Assembly: GCF_914767665.1 (NCBI RefSeq)
Contig: NC_059505.1
Location: 43,397,506-43,461,505, forward strand
Direction of reading: 5' to 3'
DNA: 64,000 bases
Origin: Harmonia axyridis
Taxonomy: Eukaryota; Arthropoda; Insecta; Coleoptera; Coccinellidae
Shown here: positions 12,401-22,900 of the stretch, one piece after another
How the letters are laid out: every line of letters starts with the position of its first letter
Numbering within the stretch: position 1 is the first letter of the stretch
Notes under the pieces: model-generated
The model's input: the letters and a program-made list of their open reading frames with translations, nothing else
What the model was told of the DNA's origin: nothing
Databases searched by the model: none
Translations under genes and position numbers: made by a program

Positions 12401-12965
12401 ATAATTTATCCATAACATATACCTTTAATTGCCGAACAACTATTTTGTATAATATTTAGTATTGCGGAATTAAAATTTTGGCATAACGTTCATTTTAGCG
12501 GAAATACAATATAACAAATAATTTAGCCATTACATATAACTGCAATTGCGGAAAAACAATGTTTATTGACACGGAATCGAAATTTTCGGCATAACACTCA
12601 TTGCGGACAGACAATTTTGCGATAACATTTACTATCGCGAAAAACAATTTTGCCATAACATATTGCGGCAAATAATTCAGCCATAACATTTATTATAACG
12701 GAATTATTTGCATAACATATCCTATAAATGACGAATATCAATTTAGCCATAACATTCACCATTGCAGAATTATAACTTTGCCATAACATATTGCGAACAA
12801 ATAATTTGGCCATAACATCACATTGAGTAAAAATAATTTACTTTGGCATAACATATATCAATGACGAATTTCAATTTACCCATAAATTTACCATTGCAGA
12901 ATTACAATTTTAGTCATGATATTACGGCACATAAATTTAGCCATAACATATCATTATATGTTATG
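12401..12965. repeat. decayed tandem array with GCCATAACAT core
   Basis: The core GCCATAACAT, or a one- or two-base variant, recurs about 14 times with spacings of roughly 30-36 bp or multiples (for example near 12527, 12590, 12620, 12652, 12681, 12711, 12747, 12780, 12810, 12846 and 12943). Between cores are AATTT and ATTGCGGA-like blocks. The array stops about 10 bases from the splice donor of the minus-strand exon at 12979. Confidence 0.6.
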
Positions 12966-12978
12966 CGTAAAAACTTAC

Positions 12979-13688
12979 GTCGGTGGATTAACAATCGTGA
13001 ACAGTTCTTCGGGCGACGTCGGCACCCTCCTAATAATCATCTTCTTGCCATCAGTAGAACCCAGACCAACCGAAGCCCAGCTTCTGATCGAAGCCTGATC
13101 GGAAAACGGCTTCGAAAACAGATTCTCGCCACACTCACTTCCCACTTTCTCTCCATAAAAACCACCCCTCAACGATCTAACACTGTTACCTCTACGAAAA
13201 TTCGGCGACCCCGTGGTCACGTGACTCGTCAAATCGACACCTGTAGCCACTCTCTTGATCGCGTTCTTGTTCACCACCGGAAAATCGTTCAACGACGATC
13301 TGTTCGACGACTTATCGCTTTGCGTTTGGTGGAGTTCCACAGCGGTCGGTACGCGGTTCATCCGAATCTTATCCGGTTGTTCTGGAAGGGTTTTGGTCGG
13401 GGCTTTCTTGTCGTTGGAGTCCTCCGAGGTGTCGTCCTCGTCTTCTATGATGGTTTGAGGGTGGTGATGCTGGTGGTAGTGGAGGTGCTTGGGTTTTTGG
13501 GAGAAGCCGTCGGTGATGGGTAGTTTTGGGGTGAGTGGTTTCGCACGTGGTATCTTGCTGGTCATCGGGAGTTCGTTCTTTTCCACTGTGGGCTTATTGG
13601 CCGGTGTGGTGTCCGGGTTTTTGATGGAGAGTGCTGGTTTCGTCGGTCTGTCTTCCATTTTGAACGTATCCACGCCGGTTTGCTTCAT
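12979..13688 (-). CDS. long exon of a disordered protein region; possible inebriated-type SLC6 N-terminus
   Basis: An open frame on the minus strand ends at a good splice donor (GTAAGT read from 12978), leaving a phase-2 codon. The first ATG is at 13688 (MKQTGVDTF). The frame stays open upstream to about 13890 without another ATG before an in-frame TAG. The product is Ser/Pro/Lys-rich with a His cluster and an acidic run (EDEDDTSEDS). Three related motifs occur: RVPTAVEL, RVATGVDL and RRVPTSPEEL. The tail (SWASVGLGSTDGKK, then RRVPTSPEELF, then VNPPT) reminds me of the long cytosolic N-terminus of insect inebriated, a Na/Cl-dependent SLC6 transporter. That is from memory and uncertain. No transmembrane exons are seen further along (1-12978), so the rest would lie outside. 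Composition is clearly GC-richer than its surroundings. Confidence 0.6.
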
Positions 13689-13869
13689 GTTAAGCCGGTG
13701 GCCGACTAGTCGGGTTTCATGTTTGTCGTGGCATCTGTTGAACACTTCGCGGAGAGGAGGAGAAGTCGCGTGGACACTTTCAGAACCGGATGAGCGTCGT
13801 TGTTGCCGACGACTAGCTTGAGCGACTGTGGCATGGACGCGATCGTGTTTGTTTATAAATCTAACCGAA

Positions 13870-14076
13870 TCATGTCTCACTCTTTCGCTCTCTCTCTAGT
13901 TGTTGAAATTTGTGTTGGAACGTTTTGATGTGTGTTTCGTCAAATGGTCGATTTGAATTCGTGGGTTTTGAGGATGTTAGAGAGGATAAATCGGAGGGAA
14001 TCGTTATCGCTTTTAATCGATTATTCTTATCGAACTTCTTGAACATACGGATGTTGGTTACACGCATTGGCAACAA
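13870..14076 (-). CDS. possible upstream coding segment or uORF of the same gene
   Basis: This 68-codon minus-strand frame includes FKKFDKNNRLKAITIPSDLS and ends HKFQQLERERKSET. It looks protein-like and stops within the region where the frame of the 12979-13688 exon opens, one frame apart. Either it is an upstream ORF or leader, or one coding exon is interrupted by a 1- or 2-base indel (real or assembly), or it is chance. No splice signals suit a proper intron between them. Confidence 0.3.
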   Translation of the reverse strand: MLPMRVTNIRMFKKFDKNNRLKAITIPSDLSSLTSSKPTNSNRPFDETHIKTFQHKFQQLERERKSET

Positions 14077-14188
14077 AGTGGCTGTCGATAAAACGTGTTG
14101 CGGAGATCGGACGCAGTGGCGTCACAACGGACGGGGAGTTTCTGTTGTGGTTTCGAGACGCAAATGGTCTCGAACGACATGGGACTAA

Positions 14189-14932
14189 TACTGACTCAAA
14201 TTCTGTCCGTCCGTGAAGACGATAATTTTAGAAGTGAAGGACCTGAACTTTCTGAGCTTGAATGCCGCGGTTAGGTTAGGTTGGAGGGAATACCACAGCG
14301 TGACATTCTCGTCTTTGAAAATTTACACCTTATTAGAGTTTTGTCTCTTTCGTAATGATTTTTTTTACGATAAAATACATCAGTGCTTTGTAGAGATTCC
14401 ATATCATCAATTCTTTCTCGAAAAACGTAAAGTTACCAAAATTATAATCTTTTTCATTCGCAAATTAAAAACATTAAAATACTTCAATGTAGATTATTGT
14501 TTAAAGAAATTTTGTGAAAATCCCATAATATCGGTGATTTGTAAGAAGAAATATCTCTAATTTCGTTTTGAACTGAGTAGTCATGTAGTGGTGTTTTCTC
14601 TTAATGGGCAAATTCCGAAATTTTTTGTTCTTCTAATAATTCCGAAACTACGAATTCAAACGAGATGAAGTTTTGGATTTAGATGGAGAATAAAAAGTTA
14701 AAGCACAGTGCGAAATATTATATCGATAAATCCTCCAGAACCATAGAAAATTCGAGCATATTATCACCCAATATCTTCGAGACAACATATCCGTTCGAGT
14801 ATGTCCCTAGAGACTTACAATTCCAAGCTTTATGCAAAATATCATGGTGATCGTCCTATCAGAATCATAGAAAAATCAAAACAAACCGACAACGATGACA
14901 CAAATAATAACTCATATACATATTAGGCCAAT
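14189..14932. other. unassigned sequence
   Basis: No exon or repeat recognised. The 115-codon plus-strand frame at 14213-14560 has no family signature. Confidence 0.35.
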
Positions 14933-16130
14933 TGTCTGATGCACAGATGGCGGTGCTAGTATTAAATACATATGGTTTTTAGTTAGTACCAGTCTTCAAA
15001 CGATTTCAAAATTTGACAGCAGTCCAACCATTAGTTTGTGAGTAATTGCGTTGTGAGTGTAGCTATTTTTTATTCGAAAAAATATTGAAAAAAGAATTTC
15101 GTTTTCGCTGATTTTGAAGGGAAAATATTCAGTTGAAGCAAAATCTCCGCTTGATGAAGAGTTTCCGGGGTCCGAACCAGAAAAATCAACCATCATTGAT
15201 TGGTATGGTAAGTTTAAATGTGGTGAAGTAAGCACTGAAGACGGCGAACGCAGTGGACGCCGACGGTCACCGACGAAAAAATCAAATAAGTTCACAAAAT
15301 AATTTTGAATGACCGTAAAGTGAAGTTTATCGAGATAGCAGACATTGTGAAGATATCATCTGAACGTGTACATCATATCATTCACGAATATTTGTACATG
15401 AGAAAGCTGTGTGCAAAATGGGTGCTACGCGAGCTCACAATCGATCAAAAGCAACAACGTGTTAATGATTCTGAGCAGTGTTTGAAGCTGTTTAAGTGCA
15501 ATAAACCTGAAATTTTGGGTTGATATATGACAATGGATGAAACATGGCTCCATCATTTCACTCAAGAGTCCAATCGACAGTCAGCTGAGTGAACTGCACA
15601 CGATAAACCGAATCCGAAGCTAGAAAAACCTAACAGTCAGCTGGCAAGGTTATGGAATCAGTATTCTGGGATGCGCAAGGTATAATATCCATTGATTACC
15701 TCCAAAAGGGCCAGATCATCAACAGTGGTTATTATATAGCGTTATTGGATCGTTTAAAGGATAAAATCGTTGAAAAACGTCCCCATTCGAAGAAAAAAAA
15801 GGTGCTTTTTCATCAAGACAATGCGCCGTGTCACAAATCAATGAAAACAATGGCAAAATTGGGCTTCGAATTGCTTCTGCATCCACCATATTCGCCAGAT
15901 CTGAACCCCAGCGACTTTTTCCTGTTCTCAGACCTCAAAAGAATGTTCGCTGGAAAGAAATTTAGCGACAATGAAGAAGTAATCAACGAAACTGAGGCCT
16001 ATTTCGAAGCGAAAGACAAATCGTACTACAAAAATGGTAGTCGAAGACAACTATGTTGAATAATAAAATCGAATCTTGCCAAAAAAATGTGTTTCACTAT
16101 GGTAGACCGGGGACTTTTCAATTGACCTGT
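14933..16130 (+). mobile_element. C2: decayed irritans-type mariner, both ends kept
   Basis: This is the only C copy with both edges: a shortened left tip (TTAGGCCAATTGTC) and a full right repeat ending ATTGACCTGT, with TA at 14931-14932 and 16131-16132. The transposase is in pieces: the N-terminal part to about 15302, the middle part 15305-15523, the catalytic part 15652-16059. All three acidic sites are readable (MDETW, HQDNAPCH, PDLNPSDFF), but stops and frameshifts separate them. Confidence 0.85.
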
Positions 16131-16132
16131 TA

Positions 16133-16787
16133 TGTAATAATTCAAGCACGCCTTGAGAAAACTTTTGTATAATGGTGGACGTTTTTTTTTCCAAATTTTG
16201 ATTTCTTATAATTCCATTTGTATTCTTCAAAGATTTGTTATTTGAAATATCAAATAAGTAGTGCGTGGTCAAATTTTGTTCATTCATAACAAAAAACTGA
16301 TTGAAAAAATTACCACAAGGATATACAGTAGCATTCTTATGCTAGCAGGATCAATGTGGTATAAAAACTGATTTTGTACACTCCTTAGAATTTAGATTGT
16401 AAATGTGAATAAAGACATACAACTTCCGGAATTCCAAAACGTATTCAATTCCAGAGTTAATAAAATACAATCAACCAATATAATTTTTATTCCATTCTTA
16501 ATCTCACAACAATAAGTCACATTTTTTTTTAATATCTACATATTATTTTCCAATAGTTGTAGAAAAAAAAAGGAAAAAATATAACATTTTTCAATGTTTA
16601 TTATAATTAAGGTTCTACTCTTGAAAACAGATATTTTTATAACAAAATTGATACTTATAAGGGAATATTGTCATAGATGTATAAAACCACATAAACCATA
16701 TAAAAATACTAGCTATATATACACACGAAAAATCAATTATCAATAATAATTTTTTCCGAGGATATACAAAACAAAAAGCGAGATCTC
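16133..16787. other. 3' flank of the GTPase gene
   Basis: Downstream of the minus-strand stop codon at 16788-16790. AT-rich with no other exon. A plausible AATAAA polyadenylation signal lies on the minus strand at 16597-16602. Confidence 0.4.
16597..16602 (-). other. candidate polyadenylation signal of the GTPase gene
   Basis: AATAAA on the minus strand about 190 bases past the stop codon. The sequence is common in AT-rich DNA, so this is only a candidate. A second one lies about 110 bases further on. Confidence 0.3.
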
Positions 16788-16921
16788 TCAATCCGAGTCA
16801 TCGCAACTTTTGAAACTCTCGTTACCGCTGTCATTGTTTCTGCGTCTTCGTCGCCTTTGTTTGCCTCCGTCGCTGTTATTTTTATCGGAAGAAGGTTTCT
16901 TTTGCGTGTCGGAACGTCCGC
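16788..16921 (-). CDS. GTPase gene coding exon 6 (basic C-terminus)
   Basis: After acceptor GGTTTTTCAG the frame reads GRSDTQKKPSSDKNNS, then KQRRRRRNNDSG, and ends CDDSD followed by TGA at 16790-16788. The basic run could be a nuclear or RNA-binding patch. No membrane anchor or lipidation motif is seen. Confidence 0.75.
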
Positions 16922-19900
16922 CTGAAAAACCATTAACAAATACGTTTTTTAAGGTCTGAATTAAGGCTAAGCATTACCTGAACGCCAGAACGTGTCGTTC
17001 GGTGGACGAGCATCGTAGGAAGGACGAACGTCCCAAGGTGGACGAGCATCATAAGCTGGCCGAGCGTCATTGGGTGATCGGGGATCGTACGGAGGACGAG
17101 CATCATAAGCTGGACGAGCGTCATTGGGTGATCGGGGATCGTACGGAGGACGAGCATCATAAGCTGGACGAGCGTCATTGGGTGATCGAGGATCGTAAGG
17201 AGGACGAGCATCATAAGCTGGACGAGCGTCATTGGGGGATCGGGGATCGTAAGGAGGACGAGCGTCATAAGGCGGACGATAGTCGTAGGGTGGACGAGTG
17301 TCTGGGGGTGATCTAGGATCGTAAGGTGGACGAGCGTCATAAGGCGGGCGATAGTCGTAGGGTGGACGAGTGTCATGTGGTGAGTGAGGATCGTAGGGTG
17401 GACGAGCATCATGTGGTGAGCGAGGGTCGTAGGGTGGACGAGCATCATGTGGTGAACGAGGATCGTAGGGTGGACGAGGGTCGTAAGGTGGACGAGCGTC
17501 TTGAGGTGGTCGATAGTCGTACGGAGGACGAGCATCGTAGGGTGGGCGGTAGTCGTAAGGACCAGATGGCGATCGAGGATCCTGAGTTGGACGAGTAGCA
17601 TCATAAGGCGGCGGAGGAATATTTTCACGGGCTTGATAAGGCGCTTTATAAGAACCAGTAGGATTATTTTGGGAGTTTGACTGTTTGTTGCTGAAAATGT
17701 GTGTTGGACCTTGATTATTCTTTTTGCCGTCCTGCTGCTTCGCCTGACCCTGCGAGTTCTTGTTTTGACCAGGACCCTTGTTGTTAAGGACGAATAATTT
17801 GGTATTGCCTTGCTGGTTTTTGTTCTGATTTTTCTTTCGTTCAGTATCAGACCTACTTTCGTTTATCTCGATTTTGATCTGTTTTTTAGTACCCTGCGAC
17901 TGGGTTACAACTGTTACATTATCCTTATTTAAATTTTGAAATAAGTGTTTGTTAAAATTCTGCTGATTTGGCTTATTTTTGTGAATGCCGTGTTGATGGT
18001 AGTTCTTGACGTTATTTTCTGGCTGCTTTTTCCCTTGTTTTTTTGTTTTATTTTTATCTTCATCACTTTGTGATTTTGTTTTATTCGCATTAATTTCAGG
18101 TTGTTTGACAGTTGATGAATGTACATATTCAGTTTGTTCATATTCCTTCCTACGGGAGGTTTTTTGTGAAGAATATAATTCTTTTATTTTCTTTCCATTG
18201 TGTTTCAAGGAATAAAGTTTATTCAATATTGTTTGTATATCTTGGGCTTGTAATTCCTTAACTTCACCACCAGCCTTCCCTGACATTTCCTTCACTTTAT
18301 CGAATGTACTCTTGATTTGGTCATATTTGACCAGAAGATCTTGAAAGTGTTGAATGATAAGTTGATCGGCACTCTCTCCTAAACTTTTTTCTCTGAAAAA
18401 AATAAAAATGACAAAATCTGAGACTTGAGTGGAGTGAAATCGTGAATATATATGCATATTCCTCCCTCCAACTTACCGGAAAATCATATAGTTGAGATAT
18501 TTCCTGTATGCATCATTAAATGGTGTTATGGCATTGTTCTGTAGAAATATGGCGAATTTAGCGGCACAATCGATGATGACTTCTTTTTCAAATTCCAGTT
18601 CAGTTTTTCTCTGTACTATTTTCCCAATCACTCTTTCGGCCTCCGCCAATGCCTTCTCCGTTGATGTTATCTCTTTTTGAACATTTGTGTCCATTTTTTT
18701 ATCGTCGAACTTTTTCGTCATATAGTAAATGTGCATGTGAACGGTTTGGGCACAACCGCACCTCATGCAAGTCTGGGTTCGTATGTCCATAGCTGCGCAA
18801 TGTTCTAACTGAGGTGCTCCGATTATATCTCGTGGAACATTTCGCAGATGACAAGGATCATGACATCTCTGCTTGTAGTTCCACGTATTACGATCTTCGA
18901 TCTGCAAATAAAAATTTATAATGCATTTATCAACAATTAGAGGTCCTAGCAGATGTTGTACACGGTGATTCACTTATCTTGGTAATCCCGATTTTTTGGC
19001 CTTTTGTACAAGTCAAAGGTAACTTGAGATGCGCGTAAAAGTACTGTCAAACTTTTTTCTTCCAAGAACATACCTTTTATAACGAGTGTTTTATTTCGAG
19101 GTATATAACTTTAAGTTGGTATTACTGTTCAAGATGGCGACCGATTCAACAGCTGTCAAGTGATTTATTCTCAGTTCGGTTTGGCAATTCATCATGAATA
19201 GATTCACGCCTGAACAACGCTTGCAAATAGTGCAATTTTATTTCGGAAATAATGGTTCTGTGCGGAATACGTATCACGCAGTATGTCCATTTTATTTTGT
19301 TTAGCGATGAAGCGCACTTCTGGTTGAATGGCTACGTCAACAAACAAAACTGCCGCATTTGGAGTGAAGCTAATCCTCAAGTGTATGTCGAAACACCGTT
19401 ACATCCAGAAGAACTGACTGTTTGGTGCGCTTTATGGGCTGGTGGAATCATTGGTCCGTACTTCTTCAAAAACGATGATGGCCAGAACGTTACAGTTAAT
19501 GGTGATCGGTATAGAGCCATGATTACTAACTTTTTCATTCCTGAATTGAACAACCATGATGTACAGGAGCTGTGGTTCCAACAAGACGGCGCAACATGTC
19601 ACACAGCTCATGCCACAATCGATTTATTGAAAGACACGTTTGGTGACCGCCTAATTTCACGTTTTGGACCTGTAAATTGGCCTCCAAGATCTTGTGATTT
19701 AACACCGCTAGACTACTTTCTGTGGGGCTATGTAAAGTCATTGGTCTATGCGGATAAGCCACAAACCCTTGACCATTTGGAAGACAACATTCGCCGTGTT
19801 ATTGCCGATATACGGCCACAAATGTTGGAAAAAGTCATCGAAAATTGGACGTCCAGATTGGACTACATCCGAGCCAGCCGTGGCGGTCATATGCCAGAAA

Positions 19901-22900
19901 TCATATTTAAAATGTAATGCCACAAGATTATCTTGCGGATAAATAAAATTCATGTCAATCGAATAATCCATCGTTGTTTTATTGCAAATTAAAGTTCTAT
20001 AGCTCTAAAAAAAAACACCTTTTATTATGCCATTCAAAAGATGGCTTAATTCTAATTCGTCAGCGGTTAGCACTTCTCTTTGAGGGATGTCTGATATCCT
20101 TTTCATTTGTTTTCAGAATAGTCCTTTTGATGTACTCTTAAGTATTCAATTTTTTTTATTTGAATATCATTTTAAACCATTATCGATATCCAGCGTGCTT
20201 TATGTTACTTCTATCTCATTCATTTTCCTGTAATGTGACAGTTTGCCTTGATTTGAAAGAAGTTTGGGGAAATAGTCACCGTTTTTTGAGAAATTTGATA
20301 TAAACAGGGTGATTCACTGGGATTGCCTATTAGACATTTATGGAAAACTAATCATAATTTTGATCTGAAAATTTGCATATTGGGGTTTGAGAAAAATATC
20401 TCTCTCCCTAAAATATTTTCAGATCTCTACAACTTCTGGTTATACCGGAAACAGACTACTTACTTTTTTTTTATCGACGGTTAATGCGTTAATGGGATTC
20501 TTATAAAAAAAAATGGTGGCGATGAGGCCTCACATTATTATGAATTTTTCATCAGACAAAGCTTTTTTCGAAAACATTTTTTTCTTTTTCAATTCTGCAA
20601 ATACGTAGTATCATAAGACTATTAGCGGTTAGGACGAAAAATGTACAGGGCGTTTATCAGAGGCTATACAGACCACACCCTCTCTGTCAAATTTGTGATA
20701 ACGAAAACAGTTCTGCCAACCAACATTTTTCATTGTGAAAATCACTAAACGATATTTATGGAAATATTCTATTGATTTCAACAAACTTTCAAAGAATTAG
20801 AGAATAGTTATTTATAATACAAGTGTAGAAGGCATTGATATCCTTTCAAAAACTAAAAATTCAAAAACGATTCACGAAGTGGCGAGTTTTTGAATGAACG
20901 AGTGTTAGAATAAATCTTCTTTACGAGTATTATACAGGGTGGCCATTTGAAAACGAAACAGACGAGATTACAGACGAAATAAAGTTTTTCGATAGAAATG
21001 CTCGGACAGGTCGATTTCTGTTTCGAGGGGGACAACTTAAGATGTAGGTTACGGACGCATAGCGCTTCAACCCTTGCTACTACAACCCTCACCCCCAAAT
21101 TTTGAATAGGGAAGATGGGGTGAGTGATACCTCATTTGAAAGGTATTTTTATACTGATTTCAGCACAGTAATTGTTTTTTCATTTTATGCATTAGTTCTC
21201 GAAATATTCTTAACTAAGTATTTGAAAATGAAGTGGTGTTTTCATGGCACTTGTAGTGTTTTGTGAAAAATCGACATTTTGAGCTTCAAAACAACCATGA
21301 CTGTGGCTTCCTTCCTAACTAACTAACGCATGAATATTTCGAGAACTAATGCATAAAATGAAAAAACAATTACTGTGCTGAAATCAGTATAAAAATACCT
21401 TTAAATTGAGGTATCACTCACCCCATCTTCCCTATTCAAAAATTGGGGGTAGCAGCAAGAGTTGAAGCGCTATGCGTCCGTAACCTACATCTTAAGTTGT
21501 CCCCCTCGAAACAAAAATCGACCTGTCCAAGCATTTCTATCGAAAAACTTTATTTCGTCTGTAATCTCGTCTGTTTCGTTTTCAAATGGCCACCCTGTAT
21601 ATTATTTTCCCTAATTCACTGAATATTCATTGCAAAGAATAGAATATTTCCATAAATACCGTCTAGTGACTTTTGCATTGAAAAATGTTGGTTGGCAGAA
21701 CTGTTTTCCGTATAAAAATTTTGACAGATAATAGATAAATCTGTGACAGGAGAGTTAAAAGTACCAACTTAAAATAATGAAATATAACCATGAAATATGT
21801 GTGAAACTGAGATAGACCCGCAAGGTATGACAGAATGCAACAGAATTAGAAAAAATAATGTATAATACTCATACAGAAGGCTCATTCTAACAAATGAGAA
21901 TATCGATGCCTTCTGCACTTGTATTTTATATAACTATTGTTTATTTTTTTATCAATTTGAATTCTACATCACTTTTTTCTCTTGTTTTTCTTCAATTTAG
22001 GGAAAACAGTTCTGCCAACTGACATTTGTAGTGCAAAAACGAGATTTATGGAAATATTTCATTAATTTCAATAAAAATTCAATGAATTAGAGATAATTTC
22101 ATTTGAAAACTCGCCACTTTGTGGCTCGTTCTTAAATTTTGAACCATTGAAAAAATATCGATGTCTTCTGCACTTGTATCATATAGAACTATCAAGGAGG
22201 GCCGATACTCACTTTTACGAACTCTGCGCATTTGGGATCGCAGCACACAGTGGCTGGTTGGGTCAGTTTGATGACTTGTAAATTGATGACAGGAACGTAC
22301 AGTTTCCCCCTCAAATTGTCCAAACTCATGTTGTCCTGCTGCAGTTCCTTCTGTCTACGATCTAGAATTTGCAAATTGTCGAGAATCAGCTGAGAAATAT
22401 CGGCCATAGGTTGGGCCAGCTGGTTGATCACCCTTCTGGCCTCGTTGACACACTTTGACGATTTCACCATGTGCGGTTCTAAGGGATCTCGACCTACATC
22501 TCCAACTATGTACTTGATGAGTCTGGAATAGAATATTCGGTGTCAAGAACGGTAGGCAAAATTTAAGCATGTTTTGGCATCTGCTGATGAGACAACAAAA
22601 GTTTTCAAGGTTTTACCAAATTATCCACACCAAAACTATGTCCAAAATATAGGGTGTTTTTTTCGAGGTATATAACTTTAAGTTGGCATTACTGTTCAAG
22701 ATGGCGACCGATTTAATAGCTGTCAAGTGACTTATTCTCAGTTTGGTTTGGCGATTCATTATGAATAGACTCACGCCTGAACAACGCTTGCAAATAGTGC
22801 AATTTTATTTCGAAAATAAGGGTTCTGTGCGGAATACGTATCGCGCACTACGTCCATTTTATTTTGTTTAGCGATGAAGCGCACTTCTGGTTGAATGGCT

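Noticed and set aside
12861..13523. 220-codon plus-strand frame opposite the SLC6-like exon
   Set aside because: It is antisense to the better-supported minus-strand exon and has no recognisable domain or clean start.
17002..17598. Antisense open frames in the GTPase repeat region
   Set aside because: They result from the codon-length repeat period. The minus-strand exon has splice sites and in-phase neighbours.
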